A stretch of 42,226 nt of DNA from Patescibacteria group bacterium (GCA_028688055.1 JAQTYZ010000003.1:130752-172977); one strand, 5' to 3'. Counted from the first letter of the stretch, positions 31,745-38,953 are shown. Made by a program: numbers and translations. The notes: generated by a model not told the origin, from the letters alone.

Positions 31745-33172
31745 ATGAGAAAAAAGTTTTATCTTACAACTGCTATTCCATACGTTAATGCTAAGCCCCA
31801 TATTGGTTTTGCTTTAGAATTGGTGCAAACTGATGCGTTGGCGAGGTTTCATCGCCTGAATGACGATGATGTTTATTTTTTGACCGGCACTGATGAAAAC
31901 AGCTTGAAAAATGTTTTAGCAGCCGAAAAAGATGGTATTGAAGTAAAAAAATTTGTTGATCGGAATACTCAAAAATATATTGATTTAACTAAAGAATTGA
32001 ATTTAACAAATGACGGTTTTATTAGAACAACCGATCGCGACCATATTTTAGGATCGCAGAAATTATGGTTAGCTTCTAAGCCAGACGATATTTATAAGAA
32101 AAAATATAAGGGCTTGTATTGTATTGGCTGTGAACAATTTTATACCGAAAAAGAGCTGGTTGATGGCAAATGTCCGGAACACTTGACAGTTCCCGAAACG
32201 GTTGAAGAGGAAAATTACTTTTTTAAACTTAGTAATTACCAAAAAAAGTTAGAGCAATTGCTTGAGTCCGATCAGTACCAGATTGTGCCGGAGAGCCGTA
32301 AAAATGAAATGCTAAGTTTTATTCGCCAGGGGCTGGAAGATTTTTCAATTTCGCGATCGCAAAAAAGGGCTAGGGGCTGGGGGGTACCAGTACCTAATGA
32401 TCCCGATCAGGTGATGTATGTTTGGTATGATGCGTTAAGTAACTATGTCACGGCCTTAGGTTATGCCAAAAACTCGGTTAAATTTAAAAAATATTGGCCG
32501 GCGAACGTCCATGTTATCGGCAAGGGTATTACGAGATTTCACGCGATTTATTGGCCGGCAATGTTGCTGTCGGCAGGTCTGCCATTACCGGAAAAATTGT
32601 TTGTTCACGGCTATATCAATATCGCTGGCGCCAAGATGTCTAAATCACTAGGCAATGTGGTTGATCCATTTGAAATAGTAAATAAGTATGGCGATGAGGT
32701 AACTCGTTATTACTTATTACGATATATGACGCCCTTTGGCGATAGTGATTTTTCATTTGAACAGTTGGATCAGGCTTATCAATCGGATTTAGCTAATGGT
32801 CTAGGTAATGTTGTTAGTCGCGTGACGGGATTAATTGAGCAGAATAATATTACTATTGAATATAAAAAATTGAGCTTGGACAAAAAATATTCTGAATTAA
32901 TGAATACCTTTAGAATCGATCAAGCAATAAAATATGTCTGGGAGAAGTTGGCGGTCGTTGATTCGCTGATCTCTGAGACCAAGCCATGGGAGCTGGCAAA
33001 ATTAGGTAAGAAAAATGAACTCACTAAAATTTTAAATACCGCGGCTAATGAAATTGTTGCGTCGGCCTATCTCTTAACGCCGTTTATGCCTAAAACCGCT
33101 CAGCTGATTGAAGAAATATTTTCCGCCGACAAAATTAAAAAATCAGCGGCAATTTTTCCGCGCTTAAATTAA
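31745..33172 (+). CDS. metG: Methionyl-tRNA synthetase, short form
   Basis: Charges tRNA-Met. 475 residues. The catalytic core has YLTTAIPYVNAKPHIGFALE, in which the class I HIGH signature reads HIGF, and GAKMSKSLGNVVDPFEIVNK with a normal KMSKS. The connective zinc knuckle has three of its ligands visible (GLYCIGCEQFYTEKELVDGKCPEH). DWYDALSNY-like tissue reads VWYDALSNYVTALGY and the WELAKLGKKNEL anticodon-helix bundle is present. The C-terminal EMAP/Trbp111-type tRNA-binding domain of longer enzymes is missing, as is usual in reduced genomes. It lies three bases after rsmI. The altered HIGH residue is conserved in position by the flanking sequence, so it is not an alignment guess. Confidence 0.96.
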   Translation: MRKKFYLTTAIPYVNAKPHIGFALELVQTDALARFHRLNDDDVYFLTGTDENSLKNVLAAEKDGIEVKKFVDRNTQKYIDLTKELNLTNDGFIRTTDRDHILGSQKLWLASKPDDIYKKKYKGLYCIGCEQFYTEKELVDGKCPEHLTVPETVEEENYFFKLSNYQKKLEQLLESDQYQIVPESRKNEMLSFIRQGLEDFSISRSQKRARGWGVPVPNDPDQVMYVWYDALSNYVTALGYAKNSVKFKKYWPANVHVIGKGITRFHAIYWPAMLLSAGLPLPEKLFVHGYINIAGAKMSKSLGNVVDPFEIVNKYGDEVTRYYLLRYMTPFGDSDFSFEQLDQAYQSDLANGLGNVVSRVTGLIEQNNITIEYKKLSLDKKYSELMNTFRIDQAIKYVWEKLAVVDSLISETKPWELAKLGKKNELTKILNTAANEIVASAYLLTPFMPKTAQLIEEIFSADKIKKSAAIFPRLN

Positions 33173-33177
33173 TAACT

Positions 33178-33696
33178 ATGTATTTAACCATTTTAGATTT
33201 AGTTTTGATACTCTCAGTTTTTAGCCTCATTGCGGTTGGCTTTGCGATGGGTTTAATTCAGGCCATTGGCGGTCTCGTCGGACTATTTCTCGGCGCTTGG
33301 GTGGCCGGACTTTATTATGGCACGGTTAGCGGCTGGTTGGTGCCGTTTTTTTTAGGTAATGATTTAGCTGCTAGAATTACCGCGTTCATTTTAATTTTTA
33401 CCATTATCAATCGCTTGGTTGGCTTGGTTTTTTATTTAGTCGGCAAGGTGTTCAACCTAGTGTCAATTATTCCTTTTACTAAAACGATTAACCGAATGCT
33501 GGGCGCGGCCTTAGGTCTGATTGAAGCCATCTTTTCGCTGGGACTGATGCTGTCGTTTGCCCAATCAATTTCAATTTCACCGTGGCTGGGTTCAATTATT
33601 GAGTCATCCAAAATTGCCACTTGGTTAATTGGGGCGGCACAAATTTTAATGCCGTTTGTACCGAAAGTTATTAGCAAAATAAGCACCGTTTTATAG
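33178..33696 (+). CDS. CvpA-family membrane protein
   Basis: 172 residues with four membrane segments (TILDLVLILSVFSLIAVGFA; MGLIQAIGGLVGLFLGAWVA; ITAFILIFTIINRLVGLVFY; MLGAALGLIEAIFSLGLMLS). The DLVLI start, the G-rich second span and the RMLGAALGLIEA segment fit the CvpA family. That family is linked in other bacteria to colicin V production and to envelope or stress functions without a defined biochemical activity. It sits between metG and tatD with one- to five-base gaps, so it belongs to the rsmI-metG-cvpA-tatD operon. Confidence 0.8.
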   Translation: MYLTILDLVLILSVFSLIAVGFAMGLIQAIGGLVGLFLGAWVAGLYYGTVSGWLVPFFLGNDLAARITAFILIFTIINRLVGLVFYLVGKVFNLVSIIPFTKTINRMLGAALGLIEAIFSLGLMLSFAQSISISPWLGSIIESSKIATWLIGAAQILMPFVPKVISKISTVL

Positions 33697-33697
33697 T

Positions 33698-34492
33698 ATG
33701 CTAATTGATAGCCACGCTCACGTTAATTTTACGGAATTTAATGAAGACGGGCCGGACGTTTTAGCTGATTGCCAAAAAAATAATATTTGGGTGATTAATG
33801 TCGGCTCGCAATATCAAACCAGCAAAAAAGCGATTGAAATTTCTGAGCAGTTTGAAGTCGGCGTTTATGCGGCCGTGGCGCTTCATCCGATTCATGTCTT
33901 AGGCAGTGAGTTTCATCCCGAGGAATTTATTGCCGCCGATTATGCTGAGTTGGTCAAGTCTTCAAAAAAAGTCGTGGCGATCGGCGAGACGGGCATCGAT
34001 TTTTTTCATACTGACAGTAACTTTAATCGCCAAAAAGAAGTCTTTATTAATCATATCAATTTAGCCAAAGAATTTGCTTTACCGTTAATCGTTCACGGGC
34101 GCGATAGTCGGGATGGAACGAAGAGTGCTTATCAGGAAATTTTGAAAATATTAGCTAAGCAAAATTTTAAAAATGGGGTTATTCATTGTTTTGGCGGTTT
34201 GATTACTGAAGCTGAGGATTTTTTGGATTTAGGTTTTTACGTCGGTTTTACCGGCATCATTACTTTTGATAAAACGGACAAGTTAGCCGAGGTGATCAAG
34301 CGTCTGCCGTTGGAAGCAATCTTAGTTGAAACCGATTCACCTTATTTGGCCCCGGTGCCGAATCGCGGTCGGCGTAATCAACCACAGTATGTTAAATATG
34401 TCGCGGCTAAAATTGCTGAAATTAAACAGTTGCCATATAATATGGTTGAGACCAAAACGGTCGAAAATACTAAAAAATTATTTAAGATCTAA
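33698..34492 (+). CDS. tatD: TatD-family metal-dependent deoxyribonuclease
   Basis: 3'-5' DNase/hydrolase of the amidohydrolase superfamily, implicated in DNA repair and quality control. 264 residues, standard length. Metal ligands are visible in order: LIDSHAHVNFTEF (His-x-His), VVAIGETGIDFFH (Glu), LPLIVHGRDS (His), GVIHCFGG (His) and LVETDSPYLAPVPNRGRRNQ (Asp). The ATG follows the cvpA stop by one base. Placement after metG is a common bacterial arrangement. Confidence 0.95.
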   Translation: MLIDSHAHVNFTEFNEDGPDVLADCQKNNIWVINVGSQYQTSKKAIEISEQFEVGVYAAVALHPIHVLGSEFHPEEFIAADYAELVKSSKKVVAIGETGIDFFHTDSNFNRQKEVFINHINLAKEFALPLIVHGRDSRDGTKSAYQEILKILAKQNFKNGVIHCFGGLITEAEDFLDLGFYVGFTGIITFDKTDKLAEVIKRLPLEAILVETDSPYLAPVPNRGRRNQPQYVKYVAAKIAEIKQLPYNMVETKTVENTKKLFKI

Positions 34493-34500
34493 TTTTGTTT

Positions 34501-34620
34501 ATGCCGCATTTGAGCGATGATTGCCCGTGCGGATCGGGCCGGCCTTACGGTGAATGTTGCGGGGCCGCCGAACCGTGTGACTGTGCCTCAGGGCTGCCGG
34601 CTGGCGAGTGCTGTTATTAA
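34501..34620 (+). CDS. 39-residue SEC-C-type zinc miniprotein
   Basis: Not in the ORF track. ATG at 34501, TAA at 34618, 39 residues. Two consecutive SEC-C-like units are visible: DDCPCGSGRPYGECC and PCDCASGLPAGECC. The first matches the SecA C-terminal zinc motif CxCxSG...CC very well; the second is a diverged copy. SEC-C units chelate zinc and in SecA help bind SecB or ribosomes. Stand-alone versions occur as accessory modules. Ten cysteines or metal-ligand-like residues in so short a reading frame make a chance ORF unlikely. It begins eight bases after tatD without SD, so it probably rides on the tatD transcript. Base composition is much GC-richer than tatD. Confidence 0.75.
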   Translation: MPHLSDDCPCGSGRPYGECCGAAEPCDCASGLPAGECCY

Positions 34621-34660
34621 ACAGTAATCGTCACAACAATTAATTTAAGCTGTTTCCGAG

Positions 34661-34680
34661 TTGATAGCTGATCAATTTTT
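34661..34680 (+). terminator. Weak terminator after the SEC-C gene
   Basis: TTGAT (34661-34665), loop AGCTG, ATCAA (34671-34675), then TTTTT. The stem is only five base pairs and AT-rich. Confidence 0.4.
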
Positions 34681-34693
34681 GGGCCACTTGCGA

Positions 34694-34766
34694 TTGACAA
34701 TTAGCCTTTTTTTTGTTAGGTTTTTGATGTTAACCGCAGTCGTAGCTGCAGATAAGGAGGTGAAAT
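34694..34766 (+). promoter_or_regulatory. Promoter, leader hairpin and perfect SD of the NYN gene
   Basis: TTGACA (34694-34699), 17 bases, TAGGTT (34717-34722, a poor -10). GCAG/CTGC (34736-34749) forms a small hairpin near the predicted mRNA 5' end. AAGGAGGTGA lies six bases from a TTG codon, which decides the start. Confidence 0.6.
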
Positions 34767-35561
34767 TTGGAGAGTCTGATGTCTGTTACTCGGGTTGAGT
34801 TTAAGCCAAATATTCGAGTTTCAGGCAACCATCAGTTTAAGCCAAGCTCTTTGGTCGGTTGTCATGGTAAGGTGCGAGTTTTCTCAACGCCTGAATTGGA
34901 GGAGTTTGTCTTCCATAATGGTATTACGGATACTGAGCTAAGAGCGGGAATTTGGGTCGCCTTAAAACGATATCGTAGTTCTTATGAGGCCTATCCGTTG
35001 CCATTAACGATGCCAAAGAGAAACGCCGAGCTGGTGGTTGCAAGAAAGCGGGTAGCACTTTTCATTGATGGGCAGAATCTGTTGCTTTCTCTTCGAGCGG
35101 CAAAGATTAAATTACCTCCGGCTGAGGTTATTGAGCTCATCTGTCGCCGTTATGAGGTTGAAGAGATGTACTTTTATATCTGTCCGAGTAAGGATGTTGG
35201 TAATCGGAAACTTATTTCTGAACAACATCTGGAAGAAATCAGAACGTTGCCGGGAATGAGGGTGGTTCTGAAGAAGAACCATGAGAATGGTAGCGATAAG
35301 GGCAATATTGATCATTTATTGCTCCACGGTATGTACCAGGCTTATTATGAAAAACCTGGGCTTGAGGGTGTGGTCGTCGTCAGTGGTGATGGCGGCTTTC
35401 ACAGCGCGATTAAGACTTGGTCGCTCGGCAAGGGTCATGGTGGACCAAAGTTTGTCGAAGTGATTTCGAGCAAAGATGCGTTATCAAGCAGTTTGGCGGG
35501 TGATCAAAGCATCAGCACCGTCTACCTTGAAGACATTTGTAGCTCTGCGGCGGCCGTATAG
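34767..35561 (+). CDS. NYN-domain (PIN-like) putative ribonuclease
   Basis: 264 residues starting at TTG 34767; the SD AAGGAGGTGA is placed for this codon, whereas the ATG at 34779 would be 18 bases away. The N-terminal 90 residues are of unknown fold. From about residue 93 there is a NYN/LabA-like domain: RVALFIDGQNLLLSLRAAK with the first Asp, then KGNIDHLLLHGMYQA and GVVVVSGDGGFHSAIKTW with the further acidic residues of the PIN-type metal site. The C-terminus (VEVISSKDALSSSLAGDQSI) completes the fold. Such proteins are usually RNases or nucleic-acid sensors. It is the first gene of the GC-rich island and has its own promoter and terminator. Confidence 0.82.
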   Translation: MESLMSVTRVEFKPNIRVSGNHQFKPSSLVGCHGKVRVFSTPELEEFVFHNGITDTELRAGIWVALKRYRSSYEAYPLPLTMPKRNAELVVARKRVALFIDGQNLLLSLRAAKIKLPPAEVIELICRRYEVEEMYFYICPSKDVGNRKLISEQHLEEIRTLPGMRVVLKKNHENGSDKGNIDHLLLHGMYQAYYEKPGLEGVVVVSGDGGFHSAIKTWSLGKGHGGPKFVEVISSKDALSSSLAGDQSISTVYLEDICSSAAAV

Positions 35562-35580
35562 GTTTGCCGCTTTTTTTTTA
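35548..35580 (+). terminator. Terminator overlapping the end of the NYN gene
   Basis: GCGGC around the last codons pairs with GCCGC just before a run of eight or more T. The T-run is strong and the stem short. Confidence 0.6.
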
Positions 35581-35648
35581 TTATAATTGGTAGTAAGCTG
35601 GCGGATAAATTTAGCAACATTTTGGATAATAATTTCGATAAAATTTAG

Positions 35649-35743
35649 TTGACAATTTAGCAAAAAATCAATAAAGTATACGGTGGTTGGGAGGGGCGTT
35701 CCTTTCCAATTTTTGTTTAAGGCTATAACTTGGAGGACTGACA
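35649..35743 (+). promoter_or_regulatory. pyrE promoter, 5' hairpin and SD
   Basis: TTGACA (35649-35654), 17 bases, TAAAGT (35672-35677, a weak -10). Twelve bases later GGAGGGG-CGTT-CCTTTCC (35690-35707) can fold a hairpin at the 5' end of the RNA. TTGGAGG (35730-35736) sits seven bases from the GTG start. The hairpin resembles the one before the HAD gene in sequence and position. Confidence 0.6.
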
Positions 35744-36484
35744 GTGGAACTTCTGACAGTACCACAGATTTTGGAAGCCTGTCGTAGGCGGGGTGCAATT
35801 TTGAAAGACGACCATGTCGTCTTGACCGAAAAACCCACTGGGTTTTTCCATGCGCCCAGCTATTTTGACAAGGATCGGGTGTTGTCGAGTGGACAGGTCT
35901 GTGATTCTGTTGCTCAGATCATGGCCACGCAATTTCTTGACGCTGATGTTGAGGTCGTCGTTGGGCCGACCTATGGGGCGGTGGGTTTGGCCGCCGAAGT
36001 AGCCGGTTGGTTGATCTGTTTGGGCGACCGTGATGTCCAATGGGCGTTTGCCCAGGAGAAGACCGTGACCGAACTTTTTGCTCCCATCGTCGATGGAGCA
36101 TACGGCGAACCGGTAACGTTAAGCCGACCGATTGGTCGCGAGCGAATTATTGGGCGTTATTTCCCGGAGATCGTTAAGGACGCCAAGGTGCTGGTGGTGG
36201 AAGATGTCCTTGCCAGCGGCGGTTCCGTAATGGAAACGAACGCGGCGGTGCGAGCTGTTGGCGGTATTGTTGTTGGCACTGCGGTTATCTGTAATCGCGG
36301 TGGAGTCACGGCGGATCAGCTCGGGGTTCCGATATTGTATTCGATGTTTGACATTCCAATGGAGATGTCCCCGGAGGAAGAGTGTCCGATGTGTCGGGCT
36401 GGCAAGCCGATCAATATGCAAGTCGGCCACGGCAAGCTGTTTTACGAGCGTCATCCGGGTAGTGTGGTGCCGCGCCAATTGTAG
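35744..36484 (+). CDS. pyrE: Orotate phosphoribosyltransferase
   Basis: Joins orotate with PRPP to give OMP, the penultimate step of UMP synthesis. 246 residues from a GTG supported by GGAGG. The PRPP-binding signature is AKVLVVEDVLASGGSVMETN (about residues 146-165). VVVGPTYGAVGLAAEVAGWL matches the pyrophosphate/substrate loop region. The C-terminal segment EECPMCRAGKPINMQVGHGK is characteristic of one PyrE subgroup and may bind metal through its CxxC. pyrF follows after 26 bases, so the two last steps of UMP synthesis are paired. No carA/B, pyrB, pyrC or pyrD gene is in the window, so orotate may be taken up or made elsewhere. Confidence 0.88.
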   Translation: MELLTVPQILEACRRRGAILKDDHVVLTEKPTGFFHAPSYFDKDRVLSSGQVCDSVAQIMATQFLDADVEVVVGPTYGAVGLAAEVAGWLICLGDRDVQWAFAQEKTVTELFAPIVDGAYGEPVTLSRPIGRERIIGRYFPEIVKDAKVLVVEDVLASGGSVMETNAAVRAVGGIVVGTAVICNRGGVTADQLGVPILYSMFDIPMEMSPEEECPMCRAGKPINMQVGHGKLFYERHPGSVVPRQL

Positions 36485-36510
36485 CCTCAACCCATAAGGA
36501 TATTATTAAG

Positions 36511-37353
36511 ATGAGACTTGAGGATGCTCAGAGAAAGATTATTGTCGCACTGGACGTTGGTACGGTGGACGAGGCTATTGAGATCGTCGAGGAGCTCGGC
36601 GATCATGTCGGTGGTTTCAAAGTCGGCTTTGAGTTCATTTTTGCCATTTTGGCGATGTTGATTGCGGATATCAGACTCAAGGATGCACGGCACAACTTGT
36701 CCAAAATTCGGGAGCTTTTCCGTCTCCTGAAGGGGCGAGTGTTGCTTGACTGCAAGTTAGCGGATATCCCCAACACAATGGGCAAGGCGGTTGTGAATAT
36801 CGTCAAGCTGAGGATTTGGGGGTTTAACTTCCACGCCTCAGCAGGGTCAAAGTCAATTGAAGCGGCCGTTAAGAATGCCGGCGACTGTGCCACCTTTGGT
36901 GTCACTGTTCTGACCTCCGTTAAGAAGGATGAATGTTTGTCTATCTTCGGTGCTGAACCGAATGAAAAAGTTGCACAGTTCGCCGAGATGCTGGTCAACG
37001 CCGGTGCCACAGGTGTTATTTGCTCGGCGGCCGAAGGTCCATATCTTCGCGGGACCGCGACTGATGACCATGGTAATTTGCTTGAGGGCTCCGAGGAGCG
37101 CGCGCTCAAATTCGTCGGTCTGAAGATCGCCACGCCGGGTATTCGTCCGTTGTGGGCACCATCTGACGATCAACAACGAGTCGTCACTCCTCATCAGGCA
37201 ATCAATGTTAACCGTGTTGACCTCGTCATCATTGGTCGACCGATTTTGAATCCGCCACTGGGTGTCACGTCGCGTGTTCACGCGGCGCAATTGATCGCGC
37301 GGGAAATCGCTGAAGGTCACGAAATCACGGCCGAAGAACTCATCGCGGTTTGA
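36511..37353 (+). CDS. pyrF: Orotidine-5'-phosphate decarboxylase
   Basis: Decarboxylates OMP to UMP. 280 residues against the usual 210-250. Active-site signatures are IIVALDVGTVDEAIEIVEEL, FKVGFEF, VLLDCKLADIPNTMGKAVVN (the Asp-Lys-x-x-Asp tetrad), FGVTVLTSVKKDE, IATPGIRPLWAPSDDQQRVV and LVIIGRPILNPP (phosphate site). There is an extra stretch of about 15 residues, rich in Ile/Leu/Arg, between the first Lys and the DxKxxD strand (FIFAILAMLIADIRLKDARH). TAAGGATA upstream of the ATG is a moderate SD. It is cotranscribed with pyrE and probably with the next gene. Confidence 0.93.
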   Translation: MRLEDAQRKIIVALDVGTVDEAIEIVEELGDHVGGFKVGFEFIFAILAMLIADIRLKDARHNLSKIRELFRLLKGRVLLDCKLADIPNTMGKAVVNIVKLRIWGFNFHASAGSKSIEAAVKNAGDCATFGVTVLTSVKKDECLSIFGAEPNEKVAQFAEMLVNAGATGVICSAAEGPYLRGTATDDHGNLLEGSEERALKFVGLKIATPGIRPLWAPSDDQQRVVTPHQAINVNRVDLVIIGRPILNPPLGVTSRVHAAQLIAREIAEGHEITAEELIAV

Positions 37354-37366
37354 GGTAGTGTGTCAA

Positions 37367-37390
37367 TCCTGTAGGGATTAAGGAGGTATT
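37367..37390 (+). promoter_or_regulatory. Small hairpin and SD before the 136-residue gene
   Basis: AATCC-TGTAG-GGATT forms a short hairpin directly before AAGGAGGT, six bases from the GTG start at 37392. The SD decides the GTG start. Confidence 0.55.
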
Positions 37391-37391
37391 T

Positions 37392-37802
37392 GTGATACCG
37401 CAAATGAAAAAGGGCGGGCATACTAGCCATCATGAGCATCAGCCGGCTACTGAGTTAAGGAAGGCGTTGTGTCGCCGTAAACTATTAGCTCGCAAGGCGA
37501 CGCGGCGTTATCATCAGCCGGTTTGTTGGATGAATGGCACACTCGTTTTTGTCAGCAATTGTGCTACGGTTCCAGGCGTGCCTGAGGTGTTAACCCCGGG
37601 CCAAGAGTTTACACCCGCCGAAGTGGCTGAAGCTAAAAAGCGCGGTATCTCCGTACCGCAGTTGCGCTGCCAACAGGCGGTTGCTAAACAGCAGCAAGAT
37701 CAGGCTGCTGAGAGGGATAGGCAACGGAGTCGTCGCCTTAATCAAGGAGGGTATAGTCCAAGTCGCGATCATTTGACGTGCGATCCGTACCGAAGGCATT
37801 AG
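37392..37802 (+). CDS. Small basic hypothetical protein
   Basis: 136 residues, no family recognised. The N-terminus is His/Arg/Lys-rich (KGGHTSHHEHQPATELRKAL; CRRKLLARKATRRYHQPVCW). A short central region contains WMNGTLVFVSNCATVPGVP and a Pro/Ala-rich EVLTPGQEFTPAEVAEAKKRG. The tail is Gln/Arg-rich and probably disordered (AVAKQQQDQAAERDRQRSRR). The four or five dispersed cysteines and the His cluster could bind metal or nucleic acid; this is only suggestive. GTG start with a perfect AAGGAGGT. It trails pyrF by 38 bases and is likely in the same transcript. Confidence 0.6.
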   Translation: MIPQMKKGGHTSHHEHQPATELRKALCRRKLLARKATRRYHQPVCWMNGTLVFVSNCATVPGVPEVLTPGQEFTPAEVAEAKKRGISVPQLRCQQAVAKQQQDQAAERDRQRSRRLNQGGYSPSRDHLTCDPYRRH

Positions 37803-37909
37803 TGCCTGTCTTAGACGGATGAGACCCGCTTCATATTTTGTTCAATAACGAGCGAAATCTGCGGCGGTTTTTTTTACGCTTGAATGTCTTAGGTCGAGAG
37901 TATTAGCCA
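37803..37909 (+). other. Intergenic region with T-run, possible weak terminator
   Basis: A run of eight or nine T follows GCGGCGG (about 37861-37875), but I found no convincing stem for it. The sequence TTTTTTTTACGCTTGA after it recurs at 38926-38941 behind the HAD gene terminator. Confidence 0.35.
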
Positions 37910-38008
37910 TTGACTTTTTGGGTTAATTTAACTAATATTTGGCTAGTAAATGGAGGGAACGGTTCCTTCTATTTTTTAGTTTCGTGATAATTAGGACTAC
38001 GGAGGTGA
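37910..38008 (+). promoter_or_regulatory. HAD gene promoter, 5' hairpin and SD
   Basis: TTGACT (37910-37915), 17 bases, TAATAT (37933-37938). Thirteen bases on, GGAGGGAACGGTTCCTTCT (37952-37970) is a near-palindrome at the predicted RNA 5' end. ACGGAGGTGA lies just before the ATG at 38013. The same order of elements as for pyrE. Confidence 0.7.
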
Positions 38009-38012
38009 TCGC

Positions 38013-38855
38013 ATGGGCGAACGTTTATTTGTGCCAGGAACGCAGATCGAGATTGTCAACAGAGACGTCGAGCTTGGGCGTTTCAAGTACGGCCTATTCG
38101 ACTTCGACGGGACCTTAAGTTGTCTGCGTCAGGGTTGGCAGGACATTATGGCACCGGTCATGGTTGAGGCGATTTGCGGCGACACGACGCCGACGCAAGA
38201 TATCCGCGACGAGGTTGAGAGAGTAATTGGTGAAACCACGGGCATCCAAACCATCTACCAGATGCAGGTGCTTGAGAGAATGGTTCGCGCTCACGCGCTG
38301 GTGCCGGAAGACAAGATTCTTGATCCCGCCGGCTACAAGGCAATCTACAACGATCGATTGATGGTGCCGGTACGTCATCGTATCGAGTGTCTAAATGTCG
38401 GTACATTATCTGTCGAACAAGTAACGGTGCGCGGATCAATCGACTTTGTGAAGCGCTTGCGGGAGCGGGGACTTCAACTTTACGTCTTCAGCGGCACGGA
38501 CCGCGAAGATGTCCGTAACGAGGCGGCACAAATTGGCGCGTCCCAGTACTTTAATGAAATCTGGGGCGCGATTCCCGATCTTGATGGCTACTCAAAGGAC
38601 AAGGTTATCAAGGCGATTCTTGCCGAGCACCATCTGTGTGGAACCGAAGTGCTTGTCTGCGGCGACGGCCCGGTCGAAATAAAGAACGGCGAAGAAAATG
38701 GTTGTGTAACCTTGGGCGTCTGCTCGAACGAGCAGGCGGGCTTCGGCTGGGATTTTGAGAAGCGCGATCGCCTGATCAAGGCTGGCGCGGATATGCTCGT
38801 TGCCGATTTTGGCGAGCTTCCAGCCCTAATGACTTATCTCTTCCCGCTGAGCTAG
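38013..38855 (+). CDS. HAD-superfamily phosphatase
   Basis: 280 residues. The HAD core is complete: motif I FKYGLFDFDGTLSCLRQGW (nucleophile Asp30 and Asp32), motif II LYVFSGTDREDV, motif III Lys in GYSKDKVIKAIL, motif IV VLVCGDGPVEIKNGEENGC. A long helical cap (about residues 40-135) between motifs I and II marks it as a C1-cap, phosphoglycolate-phosphatase-like enzyme, with small phosphoesters or nucleotides as likely substrates. Its neighbours pyrE and pyrF make a nucleotide (UMP or a pyrimidine intermediate) an attractive but unproved substrate. Start decided by GGAGGTGA. It has its own promoter and strong terminator. Confidence 0.88.
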   Translation: MGERLFVPGTQIEIVNRDVELGRFKYGLFDFDGTLSCLRQGWQDIMAPVMVEAICGDTTPTQDIRDEVERVIGETTGIQTIYQMQVLERMVRAHALVPEDKILDPAGYKAIYNDRLMVPVRHRIECLNVGTLSVEQVTVRGSIDFVKRLRERGLQLYVFSGTDREDVRNEAAQIGASQYFNEIWGAIPDLDGYSKDKVIKAILAEHHLCGTEVLVCGDGPVEIKNGEENGCVTLGVCSNEQAGFGWDFEKRDRLIKAGADMLVADFGELPALMTYLFPLS

Positions 38856-38887
38856 CTCAAGTCTGTATTGACCTTTTTGTATTTACG

Positions 38888-38933
38888 CCCGATTCGCGCC
38901 TTAGTTAAAGGATTGCGACTCGGGTTTTTTTTT
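38888..38933 (+). terminator. Strong intrinsic terminator after the HAD gene
   Basis: CCCGATTCGC (38888-38897) pairs with GCGACTCGGG (38915-38924), nine of ten positions, followed by nine T (38925-38933). Confidence 0.85.
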
Positions 38934-38944
38934 ACGCTTGATTG

Positions 38945-38953
38945 TGATAAAAT
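38945..38953 (+). promoter_or_regulatory. Extended -10 promoter of the helicase-nuclease, predicted leaderless
   Basis: TGATAAAAT ends six bases before the ATG at 38960, so the predicted start coincides with the start codon. There is no SD. It marks a return to the AT-rich expression style directly after the GC-rich island. Confidence 0.6.

Noticed and set aside
35723-36490. Minus-strand ORFs of 105, 60 and 123 residues under pyrE
   Set aside because: Antisense to pyrE, which has clear motifs and SD; the antisense frames show no domain.
36603-37320. Minus-strand ORFs of 176 and 155 residues under pyrF
   Set aside because: Shadows of a GC-rich gene; no start signals or domains.
37866-38941. 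Repeated TTTTTTTTACGCTTGA as a possible attachment site
   Set aside because: Two copies flank the HAD gene unit, but the shared part is mostly the T-run of terminators plus eight bases. Too short to claim a recombination site.
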